Assembly: GCA_034359265.1 (NCBI GenBank)
Contig: CP136891.1
Location: 52,964,501-53,028,500, forward strand
Length of the DNA: 64,000 nt
From: Canna indica
Taxonomy: Eukaryota > Streptophyta > Magnoliopsida > Zingiberales > Cannaceae
Reading direction: 5' to 3'
Shown: one piece after another, positions 44,999 through 56,425 of the stretch
Numbering within the stretch: the stretch's first letter is position 1
How the letters are laid out: each line of letters starts with the position of its first letter
Program-made: the position numbers and the translations under genes
The notes under the pieces: generated by a model
Told to the model about the DNA's origin: nothing
Seen by the model: the letters and a program-made list of their open reading frames with translations, nothing else
The model's database searches: none

Positions 44999-47075
44999 TC
45001 ATTTACCGATGTCATATAAATATCTAGGATATACATTTATGACATGCGACCACTCATTATTCTTCGGATCTGACATGTAAAATACTTGTTTTGCTTGTGA
45101 TGAAAACACATACGGGTCATCTTTTAGAAATGCACCGGTATGAAATAATCGAGAAAGATTAACTAATGTGAATCCATTCTCATCCACTCGTAAACCCCGT
45201 GAATTTCTTATATCAACTCATTCAGCACGAAAAAGAACTACCTTGAATACCCCACGATAGTCCAATTCAATTACATCCGTTAGAACACCATAATATTGAC
45301 GATTGTCAGCCTCAACCATTAAACCATTATTTTGTGTTTTACGCAATCTTTCTCGTTGCTTGGTATGAAATCTATAACCATTTATAATCAATCCATCATA
45401 TTTTTTAATTACAGATACTGGACCTCGAGCTAACGCAAGTAGTGAAGCATCACAATCATTTTGTACCATTTCTGACACTTTATCTTGTAACCACAATGCG
45501 AATCTCTCTATGATCCACCTTTGTTGTTGAGCATTCGATGCAACTGATAAATTATTTATATGACATTGTTCTTCAAGAAATTGCCTGAGAAAATAAAATA
45601 AAAATTACACCAATAATCTTAAAATAACTTAAAATATGGAGACATTAAAGTCCAATTGATACCTTTTGTATGGTTCAATCATTGGAGTATGCAACAAGAC
45701 ATATCTGTGCATTTGTGCATATGCATTTAAATCCAACGTACTAATGCGAGCTTTGCCAATAAATCGACCACCAGAAGAAAATAAGTAGTTTTCAATATTT
45801 TCAACTTCATAATTTCTCTGCGGTCGATTGAACACCGTTTCAATATTATTAAAATATCGAGAACAAAATGTAAGACATTCATCAACAATATATCCTTCAG
45901 CGATGGATCCCTCTGGTTGTGCTTTATTTCGAACCGGAGATTTATATCTCATAAATAACCTATGAACACGAGACAAATTCATGTTGGAAGGTGAATCATG
46001 CGGACCACGAGACAAATATAAATAAAACAAACCTTTCATGCGGACCCAATCTAACATTACGTGAATCAACAGCGAAGTCTGGATATCTTCTGTCAAAAGC
46101 TTGCCAAGCTTCTGCATCAGCAGGATGTCGTATGATTCCATCTTTGGTGCGTCTTTCAGAATGCCATCTCATCGAGCTTGCTGTCTTCGATGACATATAT
46201 AAACGAGTCAATCTTGGAATAAGTGGAAAATATCGTAACACTTTTGCAGGGTTTTTTTTTCGTTCTAACTGACTTGTTGATTCATCATTAGTTGAAGAGG
46301 AAGTCCATCGAGACAATCCACAAATGTTGCATGTTGATGCTTCCGCAGTTTCATCCATGTATAAAATGCAATCATTTGGACAAGCATGTATCTTTTGATA
46401 GAATAAACCCAAATCTTTCACATATTTTTTTGCTTGATAACACGTTGATGGAAGTGTATTGCCTTCTGGAAAAGCTTCTTTCAACAATTCTAACAACATT
46501 GAGAATGACTTTCCAGACCAACCATTAAGAACCTTTATATGATATAATTGAATGATAAATGATGATTTACTGTATTTTACACAATTTGGATACAGAGGAA
46601 CATCAAGATCATCCATCATAGAATGTTGGGAAGATTCTTGTGGCGGTTCGAATGCATTTGGAGCTTCATCAAGATTGACATCAATTGGTGTTTCATCATT
46701 GACATCAATTGGTGTTTCATCATTGACATCAATTGGTGTTTCATCATTGACATCAATTGGCGTTTCATCATTATGATAATGTAGTTGATGGGATGCTTCA
46801 GCTCTGTTTGATATATCAAGTTGTGCTTCTGTTGTCAGATATAAAGGTTCATCATGGTAATACCAAATGGTATATCTCGGTAAAATTCCATTTCATATTA
46901 AGTGTCTTTCAACATCTTCTGGTTTATGATATTTCCTATTGATGCATTTTTTGCACGGACAATTCATTGTGTCATCTTCATCCAATCCATTGTCAATTGC
47001 GAACTGCATAAAATTTCTCATTCCTCTCGCATAGGCTTTAAATGATTGAGGTGCTGACATCCAAGTTTTATCCAT
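44999..47075 (-). pseudogene. CACTA TnpD transposase, catalytic core deleted
   Basis: The start MDKTWMSAPQSFKAYARGMR with CPCKKC is the En/Spm N-terminal transposase-associated domain. A TGA at 46895-46893 interrupts HLI-NGILPRYTIWYYH. A repeat tract follows (see 46670-46770), then LDVPLYPNCVKYSKSSFIIQ to DSRNVRLG near 46040. Here the family continues for several hundred residues with the DDE-type core, but this copy jumps within about 70 bases to KSPVRNKAQPEGSIAEGYIV, the downstream DUF4218-type domain. An intron (about 45663-45587) leads to a DUF4216-type part (GYRFHTKQRERLRKTQNNGL), broken by a TGA near 45215. The protein cannot be catalytic. Confidence 0.85.
46670..46770 (-). repeat. 24-bp tandem repeat coding NDETPIDV
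   Basis: Four copies of a 24-base unit (plus strand gacatcaattggtgtttcat and catt) follow each other with one or two differences. They are in frame with TnpD and would insert four NDETPIDV octapeptides between the N-terminal domain and the next conserved block. The in-frame unit length suggests that it arose while the gene was still coding. Confidence 0.9.
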
Positions 47076-47679
47076 CTTTGACTTCAAAATTGAATTTCAA
47101 TGTTACTATAAAGGGTATAGTCATATAGGTGGGTTGGTCCTATCCCATTCAGCAACACATTATTAATATCGCACTTATAATCTCATTTAATCACAAGTCA
47201 CTGAAAATTTCGGCAGCATCTCTTTTTAGTTCTCCAAGTACGCAAAACTTCTGAAGCGTACCGGAGAACAAAAGAGATGCAACCGATATTCCATTGACAT
47301 GTGTGATCAAATGAAATTAAATTTGCGATATTAATAATTGTGTTACTAAACTGTCCAATAAAGAACAATTCGAGATTTATTATTTGAAAAATATAAATTT
47401 TATTGATATTATTTAGTAAAATATTAAGTAGAATACGCATTCCTCCATATCGAAATAAGTATTCAACTTAATATTACAACTAAATTTTATCAACAAAATT
47501 TATAAAATCAATAAATATTTCTCGAACGGGTCTAAGCTCTGGGTAGAAAATGATAAAAATATCAAATTGAGAAGTTTAAATAAAAAGTTCATTGTTGGGA
47601 GCAAGAAATTTAGTCCACCAAGACAAGATTAATGAATTCTAAATTTAATTATTCTAATTAATTATACTCTAATATAAGT

Positions 47680-47797
47680 TTAAATAATAATAATAATAAT
47701 AATATTAGTAATAATAATAATAATAATAATACTATAGATTTAATAATAATAATAATATAGTATTTATAATAATAATATTAATTAGTAATAATAATTA

Positions 47798-47828
<31 letters not shown>

Positions 47829-48574
47829 TAGTATTTATAATAATAATATTAATAATATACTATTAATGTCAATAATATTAATTCAGTTCTAATAATAATA
47901 ATAATAAATAATAAATAATATAGTAATAATAATAATAATAATATAGTATTTATAATAATAACAGTAATAATAATAATATTTTTAATTAGTGATAATAATT
48001 AAATAATAATAATAATAATATAGTATTTATAATAATAATATTAATTAGTGATAATAATTAAATAATAATAATATAGTAATAATAATAATAATATAGTATT
48101 AATAATATTATTATTAATTCAGTTAATAATAATAATAATATAGTATTTATAATAATAACAGTAATAATAATAATATTTTTAATTAGTGATAATAATTAAA
48201 TAATAATAATAATAATATAGTATTTATAATAATAATATTAATTAGTGATAATAATTAAATAATAATAATATAGTAATAATAATAATAATATAGTATTAAT
48301 AATATTATTATTAATTCAGTTATAATAATAATAATAATAAATAATAAATAATAATAGTATTTATAATAATAACAGTAATAATAATAATAATAAATAATAA
48401 TAATAATAATTAATATCGTAATAGTAATAATAATAATATAGTATTAATATTAATAATATTATTATTATTAATTAAGTTATAATAATAATAATAATAATAA
48501 TAATATTAATAATATAGTATTTATTAATTAGTAATAATAATTAAATAATAATATTAATTAGTAAAAATAATTAA

Positions 48575-48607
<33 letters not shown>

Positions 48608-48680
48608 ATTCGTTTATAAGAATAAATCTGTATTTATAATAATAATAATAATATAATATAATATTTATTATAATATTAAT
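47680..48680. repeat. One-kilobase AAT/TAA-rich array with higher-order duplication
   Basis: Almost pure taa repeats are interrupted by tatagtatt, attaattagtgata and cagtaata. A block of about 190 bases (near 47935-48125) recurs at about 48130-48320, so the array grew by larger duplications as well as slippage. It lies inside the CACTA element upstream of TnpD. Just after it, 48680-48960, words of the type ttaaatcatagttaaaatcg repeat. Confidence 0.8.
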
Positions 48681-49049
48681 AATCATAACAGTTAAAGCAT
48701 AATTTAAATCAGTTAAAGCATAACTGTTAAGTATAATCGTAATTTAACATGCTTTAACAGTAGTATTAAATCATAGTTAAAATCATAGTTAAAATCGTAA
48801 TTTAACAGTATTAAATCATAATTTAACATAACATGCTTTAACTGTTGTATTAAATTATAGTTAAAATAAAATCTAAACATTTGATATTAGCAGTCTTAAG
48901 ATGTAGTATTAAAGTATAACATGCAGTTAAAGCATAACACGCAGGTAAATAAAATCTAAAGCATAACATAAAATTGATACTAACTTGAGAAATTCGACGG
49001 AATAAGAGCCGGATCTCGGGCTGGATCTCGGGCTGGTTCAACGGAATAA

Positions 49050-49355
49050 GAGCAGGCGGTTGCTTCGTCGAGATGAAGAGGAAAGAAAAAAATTAACTAT
49101 GAATTCGTCGAATGAGGAAGAAGAAAAAAAGAAAGAGAAGAAAGAAATAAATTACCTGATTGCAGCGGCGGCTGATTCGACGACTCGACGACGGAAGAAA
49201 TTGGAGGAAGAAATCGGACGGAAGAAAGAGGAAGGAGGAAGAAATCGGACGGAAGAAATCGGACGAAAGAAAGAGGAAGGAGGAAGAAATCGGAGGAAGA
49301 AAGAGGAAGCAGCGGCAGCGACGAGACGAAGAAGGAGGAAGAAGAAGAAATAGGC
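49050..49355. repeat. Purine-rich low-complexity tract in the CACTA element
   Basis: Units such as agaaatcggacggaagaaag are repeated with changes. Open frames on both strands (Lys/Glu/Arg-rich on plus, Ser/Leu/Phe-rich on minus) result from the composition and are not called as genes. The position suits the promoter or leader of the minus-strand TnpD transcript. Confidence 0.6.
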
Positions 49356-49499
49356 GGGAGGAAAAAATTTACGGGGTAAATGCGAAATTTATAGGTGAAA
49401 TTTATTATTAAAAAATTATAAAAAACTGTAGCAGTAGTTAAAAAAATTATATATATATAAAATTTCGTACGGTTCTGCAGCTGAAAAGAAATTTCAGTT

Positions 49500-49923
49500 G
49501 CATACCGTACGCTCACGGGTTGAAATTTTCAACCCGTGATGCATGCTTCGACGACCGCGCGGGAAAACATTTCGACGCCGGATGCGTCGAAAGAATGGCG
49601 TCGAAATGTTCAGCATTTCGACGCCTTTCCATCGAAAATCTGGCGTCGAAATATTTCGACGCCAGCGTTTCGACGCATTGGCGTCGAAATATTTCAACGC
49701 CATGATTTCGACGCCTGATGCGTCGAAAAGCGGGCGTCGAAATATTTCTTTCGCCGGAATAAACGCGATTTTATCGGCGGCGTCAAAATATTTTTTTTTA
49801 CATATCGACGTCTAATATAGACGTCGATATTTATAAACTTTTTTTCTATCTATTCTTAAACATTTCGACGCTTCTACCGACGTCAAAAATTAAACGTCAT
49901 TATTTTGAAATTTTCTTGTTGTG
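49500..49923. repeat. Right subterminal repeat array of the CACTA element
   Basis: The word atttcgacgcc and its inverse ggcgtcgaaat occur about a dozen times between 49555 and 49745, partly as back-to-back palindromes. The outer 120 bases return to gacgtc words as in the left end. No coding frame is accepted here. Confidence 0.8.
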
Positions 49924-50159
49924 TCGGCAAATATTTAGTTTGCATATCCCCTTCAATCTACTAATTGTCCAGCTTGGAAGAGAAAGAGAGTAGAGGACAA
50001 GCTAAAAGCATGTGATGGAAAAGGAGTCCCAACATCCTTTTGTTTCTTCTCTCAATAGCTAATATCGCATGTTCATTATTATTATTCTTTTCCCTTCCGT
50101 GAAGTAAAAGATAAAGTAAAAGACAAGAACATAAACAATTTGGTCCTTAATTTTTAATT

Positions 50160-50590
50160 GCACCTTGCCAATTGATTTAGTTTTCCGAACCACTCTAAAT
50201 CTTTGTTGTATTCTTACTTAGCTAAGTGATTCTAGTACTAGTGTGTCTAAGTATATTAATTTTTAGTTGACCTAGTTAACTTAAAATTTCAAATTAACAC
50301 ATAATTTAAGGTACTTATTATTCATCACCTCATTCCTATTTAGTGTGGATATTCCAAAACAACTAAGTACCCTAATTAATTTTAGGTTAGGCAAGCTTGT
50401 CTACTCCACTACCTAAGCACTCTGAATAAGATTTTAACCTAAATTCACTATTAATTTATGATTCCTATTAATTTAAGATTCCTATAATGTGAAATTTTAC
50501 AACTTCTCCCTAAAGGTAACTTTCCACCTCACTCTCATAGGACACCCTAAATCTAGTGTACAACAATGGACTTATCGTTAATAGTGTGCC
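50160..50590 (-). repeat. Inverted, decayed LTR remnant of the gag-only family
   Basis: On the minus strand the words gtgcttaggtagtggagtag, agggtgtcctatgagagtga and ttaggtacttagttg follow the end part of the gag-only LTRs (compare 35640-35960). The match is weak in places and one end is not defined. Confidence 0.55.
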
Positions 50591-50593
50591 CTA

Positions 50594-52318
50594 GGCCAAT
50601 GAAATAATATTATCATTGCAGTTTTTCTTTTTGAATAATTGGAACACTTATTTTATCTTGTTATTTGTTTTGAGCGTATTTAACTTGATAAGAGATCCCT
50701 TGAATAGTTGATTACGCCTAATGGTCATAAAATACTAAGACAGTTGGAATCATATTCTAAACAGTCCCTAGTCGATCATTGTCTTGGAACGATAATGAAT
50801 GAAGACTAGTATGCAGTCTGACTGACAATAATTATATTTTACTAGTCTTGGATATGTGATATCAAAGTCAGTTCATATACATATGTTGAAAAACATGCAT
50901 GGTGTCAAACAGACCCACTGTGAGAATACTATGTGAATTATATCATTAATATATCTCCAGTGATAGTGATACGTCAGTCCTCCGACCTGATGTCATCATG
51001 GATTCCTACATGACAAATTCTATTTTTTGACCTAGTCTAACATCACCTTTAAACAGGTGGTAATAAGGACTACAGTTGGACATGGAATGAATTATGTAGA
51101 GGAATATGTGTAGTCGTGAAAGAATTTGTCCCTCTCATATATGAGAGATATCTTTGGACCCCTTGATGAGTGTGATTGGGGAAATACATGGTCGTGCTCA
51201 AATGAATTGATAAGAGTATCGATGTCATTTGTTAAGTCAGTCTACTCACGAATCAAGAAACCAAATTGAGCAATATAAGGATGATTTAATCCATGTTGTA
51301 TGCTTGATCCAAATATCGCGTGACAAAAGGACAAAGTATCATATATACTGTGAGTTAGGTTGCTCGGATCACCGATCCCACTTGACTTGGGTAGTCATAA
51401 TGACTTGCTAGAGGCCGCTTATGACTTGTGGATTGCAAATATGATCTAAACCCACCGCCAACATTAAGTAAACCTACATGATCTCACACATAGGACGAAC
51501 CAAACTAGACTTAGGGTTATGACTCATCAGATTGGATTCACATGACCATTAACCCGTAATTCTCTCTTGGTAATTTTGGGAATTAATTTTTAATTTGAAA
51601 AAGGGATTTTTTCAAATTGGAATTAATTATTTTGAATTTTAAATACGATTTAAAATTAGAACTATGTTTATTACAATTTAGGTAATGTATCTTTAATAAT
51701 CGTTATTCAATGATACATTATTTTCGGCATCCTGAATTTAGGAAATTCATCCTTCATAATTGTTATTAAGGATATATTTTATTCGGGTATGTCTTTGAAT
51801 TAATCAACAAATGAGAAGACTCGATCAATATGATTGACGCGTCTATAAATACCCGCCTATGGCTTAGATGTGTTTGTGATGATCTCCTGGTGGTTGTCGA
51901 CCTCTTCCTAAAAGGAAGCCAACCTGCTTTTGAAGGAAGTCGAGCTCCCTTTGTGGCAGCCGACCTCCACCAAACACACACACAGAGGAGAGCACAAAAG
52001 GTGTTCCTTGCTCGACCAAATCGGAAGGATTTTCGATAATGCCGAGCTAACACTCGAGAGCCGCCTAGCTCGTTGCGTTCCTCCGTGTGCTAACCGTAGA
52101 AGGTGTTCGTCGCTTGGCAGCACCTTGGATCCAGAGCAAGATCGTGATCTTGGATTCACGAAGCAAAAGACAGAGTTCGATCTTCAAATGTATAATCCTT
52201 AACATAGTATTGATTTCACTGAGATGCATGGATCTGATTGGGTAGATGATCAATTTTCATATTTATAGTGCGTGTAAACAAAAATTTTGTTACTTGCCCT
52301 ATTCTTTCATGACCCAAC
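50594..52318 (+). repeat. Copia-type LTR, probably solo
   Basis: Begins near TGTGCCCTAGGCCAATGAAA. Its middle carries the layout seen at 13846 and 63248: an 'agtcataatgacttgctaga' block, 'catgatctcacacatagg', then a TATA-like gtctataaataccc at 51840. A leader-like part follows, ending near cccaaca at 52318. No pol or primer binding site adjoins. Short frames inside are not called. Confidence 0.5.
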
Positions 52319-52784
52319 ACTTATGCCTCTACACCAAGACAATCACTCAAAACAAAAACCTAATAAACCTAGGTCAAACACAAGATTAAATGACAACAAT
52401 AGATCATAAAATACACTAGTAAATGAGAGCAAATAATAAACAATAACAACTTAGGTCTCAAATGAAGATCCTAACTCCTCTTGATGTCTTTTGATGATGA
52501 AATAATGGGATTATGGCTTAATCAAGATGAATGATACTCAAATCTAGGGTTTCGAGACAAATGGCTCATTCAAGGCAGGTAGATTATCAAAAGATAGCTC
52601 AATGGTGATTTAAATCTTCAAGGAAGGTTGAGAGTATGTTTATGTAAGTGGATACCCAAGCAAGGCTCGGGTTTAATGGGTGGAAATGGCTTTATTCCCA
52701 ACCATTTGACTTTTCGACCGATGTTCGATTGATCTTGATCGACTGACAATCGACCAAATGAGGAAATGAAACTGCACTCATTGC

Positions 52785-53075
52785 TAGGGGTGTAACCAAG
52801 CTTGCCTGTGCTTGAGCTCGGCTCGTTTAAGAAATGTCGAGCTCGAACTTGAACTCGAGCTCGATTGAGTTTCAATATCTAGGCTCGAGCTCAGCTCATT
52901 TATTTTTCTCAAGCTTGACCTGACTCAGATTTATGCTCGACCTTATTTGAAATATTAATATTTATATTATTATATAAATATGTGAAGCTCGATCAGGCTC
53001 GCGAGCCGCTCGAGCCGAGTATTGATTAGCTCGAGCTCGGCTCGCTCATATGTAAAGCTCGGGTCGAGCTCGATA
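52785..53075. mobile_element. hAT-like MITE fragment with GAGCTCG words
   Basis: The left end TAGGGGTGTAACCAAGC has the CAGGGGTG-type form of hAT ends. The body repeats gagctcg, ggctcgag and similar words in both directions around an AT-rich centre. The right terminus (expected CACCCCTA) is missing after ggtcgagctcgataaga, so the copy is truncated. Before it, 52319-52784 holds no recognised gene; ttcgaccgatgttcga near 52712 echoes the gag-only LTRs. Confidence 0.6.
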
Positions 53076-53199
53076 AGATCATTCTTTAACCTATTTCAAT
53101 TTTAACAAAAAGAATGATCTATGTATCACGAAATTTCATAAATTTTATCAAGGTTCATGCATTCATGTCAACGTCAACCTAAGGTTCTATCAATTGAAC

Positions 53200-53575
53200 T
53201 TTCAATATAGGTGGCCTAATATCAATAATAGGTCTGGCTCTAATATCATGTTAAGAAATTAGTGGGCCTAACTCCACCCCAACAATATAGCTTTTATATA
53301 GTTTGGCCGTCCTCTCCCCATGAGCTAGATTTTGAGATGGAGTTAGACCCACTAATTTTTTAACATTGTATCAGAACTTATCTTGTGGTTGATATTGTGT
53401 CACCCGTAGATGTTCAGTCCTGCAAATTTCACACTCTAGATGTTCAATTGGCATGGGGGTGTTAAAGTCCCATATTGCTTTAAGAATATGATAAAATAGT
53501 CTTTAAATAGATTGAACAATTCTTCCATCAAGAACTAGCTTTTATGGTGAAATTAGGCCCACTAATTTTTTAACG
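53200..53575. mobile_element. Rearranged TRIM relative with inverted part
   Basis: A second repeat, TGTTAAAGTCCCATATTGC, runs 53460-53575, and a first repeat end (cccactaattttttaaca, 53365) is followed by primer-binding-like ttgtatcagaac. Left of it, 53215-53275 is the inverse of an LTR end plus primer site (ggctctaatatcatgttaag), so two copies meet in opposite orientation. Related to the intact TRIM at 38070. Confidence 0.65.
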
Positions 53576-54429
53576 AATTAGACCAAAGTTCAAGTCATGG
53601 GAACTAAGAGTATAGAAACTACCAACTCTAGTATCACTCGCGGATCAAAGTTTGTAGACAGGATAGTAATATCTCAATATACGAACCCGATCTGATATCA
53701 TATGTGAAGTGAATGATCATATTAGAGAGGAATTGAATAGTGTATTTAAAAAAAATTAAGCCTAATTTATCAATACGATAAGACAGACAAGTAAGGATAA
53801 CAAATAAATTTATCAATGCTAAACAATAGATTTGAGTATTTCGAATTTGCCATAAGCATTCAAGTGCTTATAAAAATGAGGTAATTAGCATCCCTGTTTT
53901 AGAATTTTGGGGGGATAATATTAAAAAAATTATTGTAATCACGTTCATTTGTTCTCGTGAGAGCACAATTAGTGGGATGGGTGATGCGTGGGCCCACAAG
54001 ATTAATGGAATGGGAGAATAAGAATAAGGACTCGTGTCGGTGAAGTATACGTATAATTAATGCAGCAGAGAATGGCAGATGATTCTTCTCTTGAGAAAAG
54101 AGTCCCACAACCTCTCCCACTTTGAGTGCAACATCTGCATGCACCTGAAGCCTAAAGAGTAAAGGAAAGAGACTCATTTTCATTTAACTCCTCGTAGTAT
54201 GTCTTTTTCTAATTTGCTCACAATCACATATTTTCTATACAGTGAATTACTTTACTTGGTACCGAACTTCTGCTTTTTTAAAAAAACTCTTATTCGACCT
54301 AAGAAAATTATATATATATATATATATAAACTTTATTTTCTTTCATGCCGATCTAATTAGCAACATTTTGATGGAAAAATATCGGAAGTATTTGGTGCCT
54401 ATCTAAGTTGTGTAAAATACTATTCGCAT

Positions 54430-54592
54430 TTCATACGTAAAAAATTGAAACTGAAACTGAAATTAGAATCAAAATTGAAAACTAAAAATTTTAAAAATAT
54501 AAATCGAAACTAAAACCATCGGATCGGTTAATCGAAAAATTTGGTTCGATTTCAGATCAATTTTTCAATTTTTTTGCTTACCCCTACGTTGC
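54430..54592. repeat. Partial MITE, right end only
   Basis: Words aactgaaactgaaattag and ggttcgatttcagatc lead to a terminus gcttacccctac, typical of hAT-like MITEs with gaaac or ggttcg repeats. The left end is not recognisable. Confidence 0.4.
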
Positions 54593-54734
54593 ATCTTACG
54601 TGTCGCATGCGTGACAAATTACTTCTACATGTGCGCCGCGTGTAAAGTCAACATCTCTATCAACATCCATGACATCTCCATTAAGTCTCATCTAACAGAA
54701 GTTAGCTTGATATCATTTTTATATCATTTTCAAT

Positions 54735-55100
54735 AATATTAGGGGTATTTTAGCTCCAAAACAAATATTATAGACATTTTAATATTTGTGAGAAAAATAT
54801 TAGGAGTATTTTAGTACTCATGAGAAAATATTAGGGACATTTTAGTACTCATGAAAAAACGTCAGATGCATTTTAGTACCTGGGACAAAACGTCTTGGCC
54901 TGCATGCGCGTCACGTGTCCATGTCATCAGTCCTAGTCATCAATCACGTCAACTCTGTTATTCCTCTATTAATGTCGTTTATCTATAGGGGTATTTTTGT
55001 ACCCAATTTTATAACATCAAGAGTATTTTTGATCCAAATTTTTTTTTAAAATATTTTAGTATTCGTGAAAAAATATTAGTGACATATTTGTACCTGTCCC
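54735..55100. repeat. Degenerate tandem repeat of about 35 bp
   Basis: The phrase ggggtattttagtactcatg followed by agaaaatatta is repeated with changes about four times between 54740 and 54890 and again, weaker, at 54990-55100. From 55100 to 55950 the sequence is AT-rich without genes. Confidence 0.65.
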
Positions 55101-55959
55101 TTTGTTGTAATCTATTTCAACAAAAAATATGTCCATTATAGTTTCAAATTCTAAAATTAGTAATTTATATTTTGCCTATTTTTAAGAGTTTAGCGTACAA
55201 GATTCAGGGTTTATTATTACTGAAATTACTATTTTCATAAAATAATTTATCTTCAATAAATGAATTTACTAATTTTTAAATATGGTATTTTTAATAAATA
55301 TGTAGGCTTAACCATTAATGAGTTTACACTTTCTAATTTTCACATAGTATTTTTAATAAAAAATTAATATATAACTAAATCTTTTAGTCTAAATACAAAA
55401 ATATTATTATTTAATTACTTTTATAAATTTTAAAATTAAATTAATATATTTTTTCTATAATTTTAATTGAATCAACTTATTTTGAAAGTGAATCTAACAA
55501 AATTAATATATTAATATATTGATTAATATATATCTTAATCAATTTAAGAACTAGCAGATCTTTTACAATACAAAAGTGCAAAATTGGTTATCGTTTCTTA
55601 TGAAAATAAAAATATGATTATATTACTTAATTTATATTGCATAACTAATATATAACTACTATAATATATAATAAGCAAATATAATATAATATACTATTGT
55701 TAAGTTGAATATTATAATGTTATCATAATATAATTAAAAAACTGTATCTATTAATATGATATTGTAGTAATTATGTAGTCATAAACGAAGAGTATATTGG
55801 TTATTTAAATGTAATTCTTAATAAGTAGGACATTTGAACGAAGCAAAATATGGGAAGTTAATTAATTTATAAAAAGTTAGAATTTACTTATATTCTAAAA
55901 ATTTTAATTCATAAGTTCTTATAGAATTTTTCTTGGGTAAAAACGCTGAGACTATTTTT

Positions 55960-56425
55960 TAAAGAATTGAGGGTGATTTTTGTCCTCGAACAATTAAAAA
56001 TAGGATAAAAATACGTCTAAACTTTGTTTTGCTCAATTTTTACTTTTAGACAAACTAAAATTATTGAAAAATAACTTTATTTTGGATGAAATACACAGTT
56101 GGCAAACAACACTAATGATGTCCAATCACATGCCGACACGTAGGACGCCAGATAACTCTCTCTCCCCCGTCAACAATAAATAATAAAAAAAGTTAGATGA
56201 TTTTTACCCTCAAATTATTGGGAATGAGATAAAAATACTCCTAAACTTTTTTTGATCGATTTTTACCCTTAGATAAATGGAAACAGTTGAAAAATACATT
56301 TAATTTGGACGGAATACCCAGTTGACAAACGACATTAACGACGTTCAATCACAAGCTGACACGTAGGACGCTAGATGACACACACACTCTCAGTCAGCGA
56401 TGAACAATAAAAAGGGTTAAAGGTA
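55960..56425. repeat. Tandem duplication of about 230 bp
   Basis: Copies at about 55965-56195 and 56196-56425 share gataaaaatac-cctaaactt, the ttgacaaac block, cacgtaggacgc and caacaataaa. They differ by many point changes, so the duplication is old. Between 56426 and 58240 no gene, RNA or known repeat was recognised. Confidence 0.75.

Larger units (their letters stand above)
42421..49923 (-). mobile_element. CACTA (En/Spm) transposon, 7.5 kb
   Basis: The left end is CACTATAACA. The right end is CTTGTTGTG, the inverse of CACAACAAG, so the terminal repeat is recognisable but worn. The 3 bases TCG flank both ends (42418-42420 and 49924-49926), the target-duplication length of this superfamily. 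Subterminal repeats fill both ends. Two transposon genes lie on the minus strand: a TnpD-type transposase (damaged) and a TnpA-like accessory gene (apparently intact). The element sits between two similar ~43-base sequences (42378-42420 and 49924-49968), so the target was probably a short tandem repeat. Confidence 0.9.

Noticed and set aside
49060..49516. Lys/Glu-rich plus-strand frame and Ser/Phe-rich minus-strand frame
   Set aside because: Both come from a purine-rich low-complexity repeat within the CACTA element. Neither has domain content.
51766..52202. Frames on both strands near 52 kb that look protein-like
   Set aside because: They fall in the transcribed leader part of a copia-type LTR, right after its TATA-like box, and resemble no known protein.
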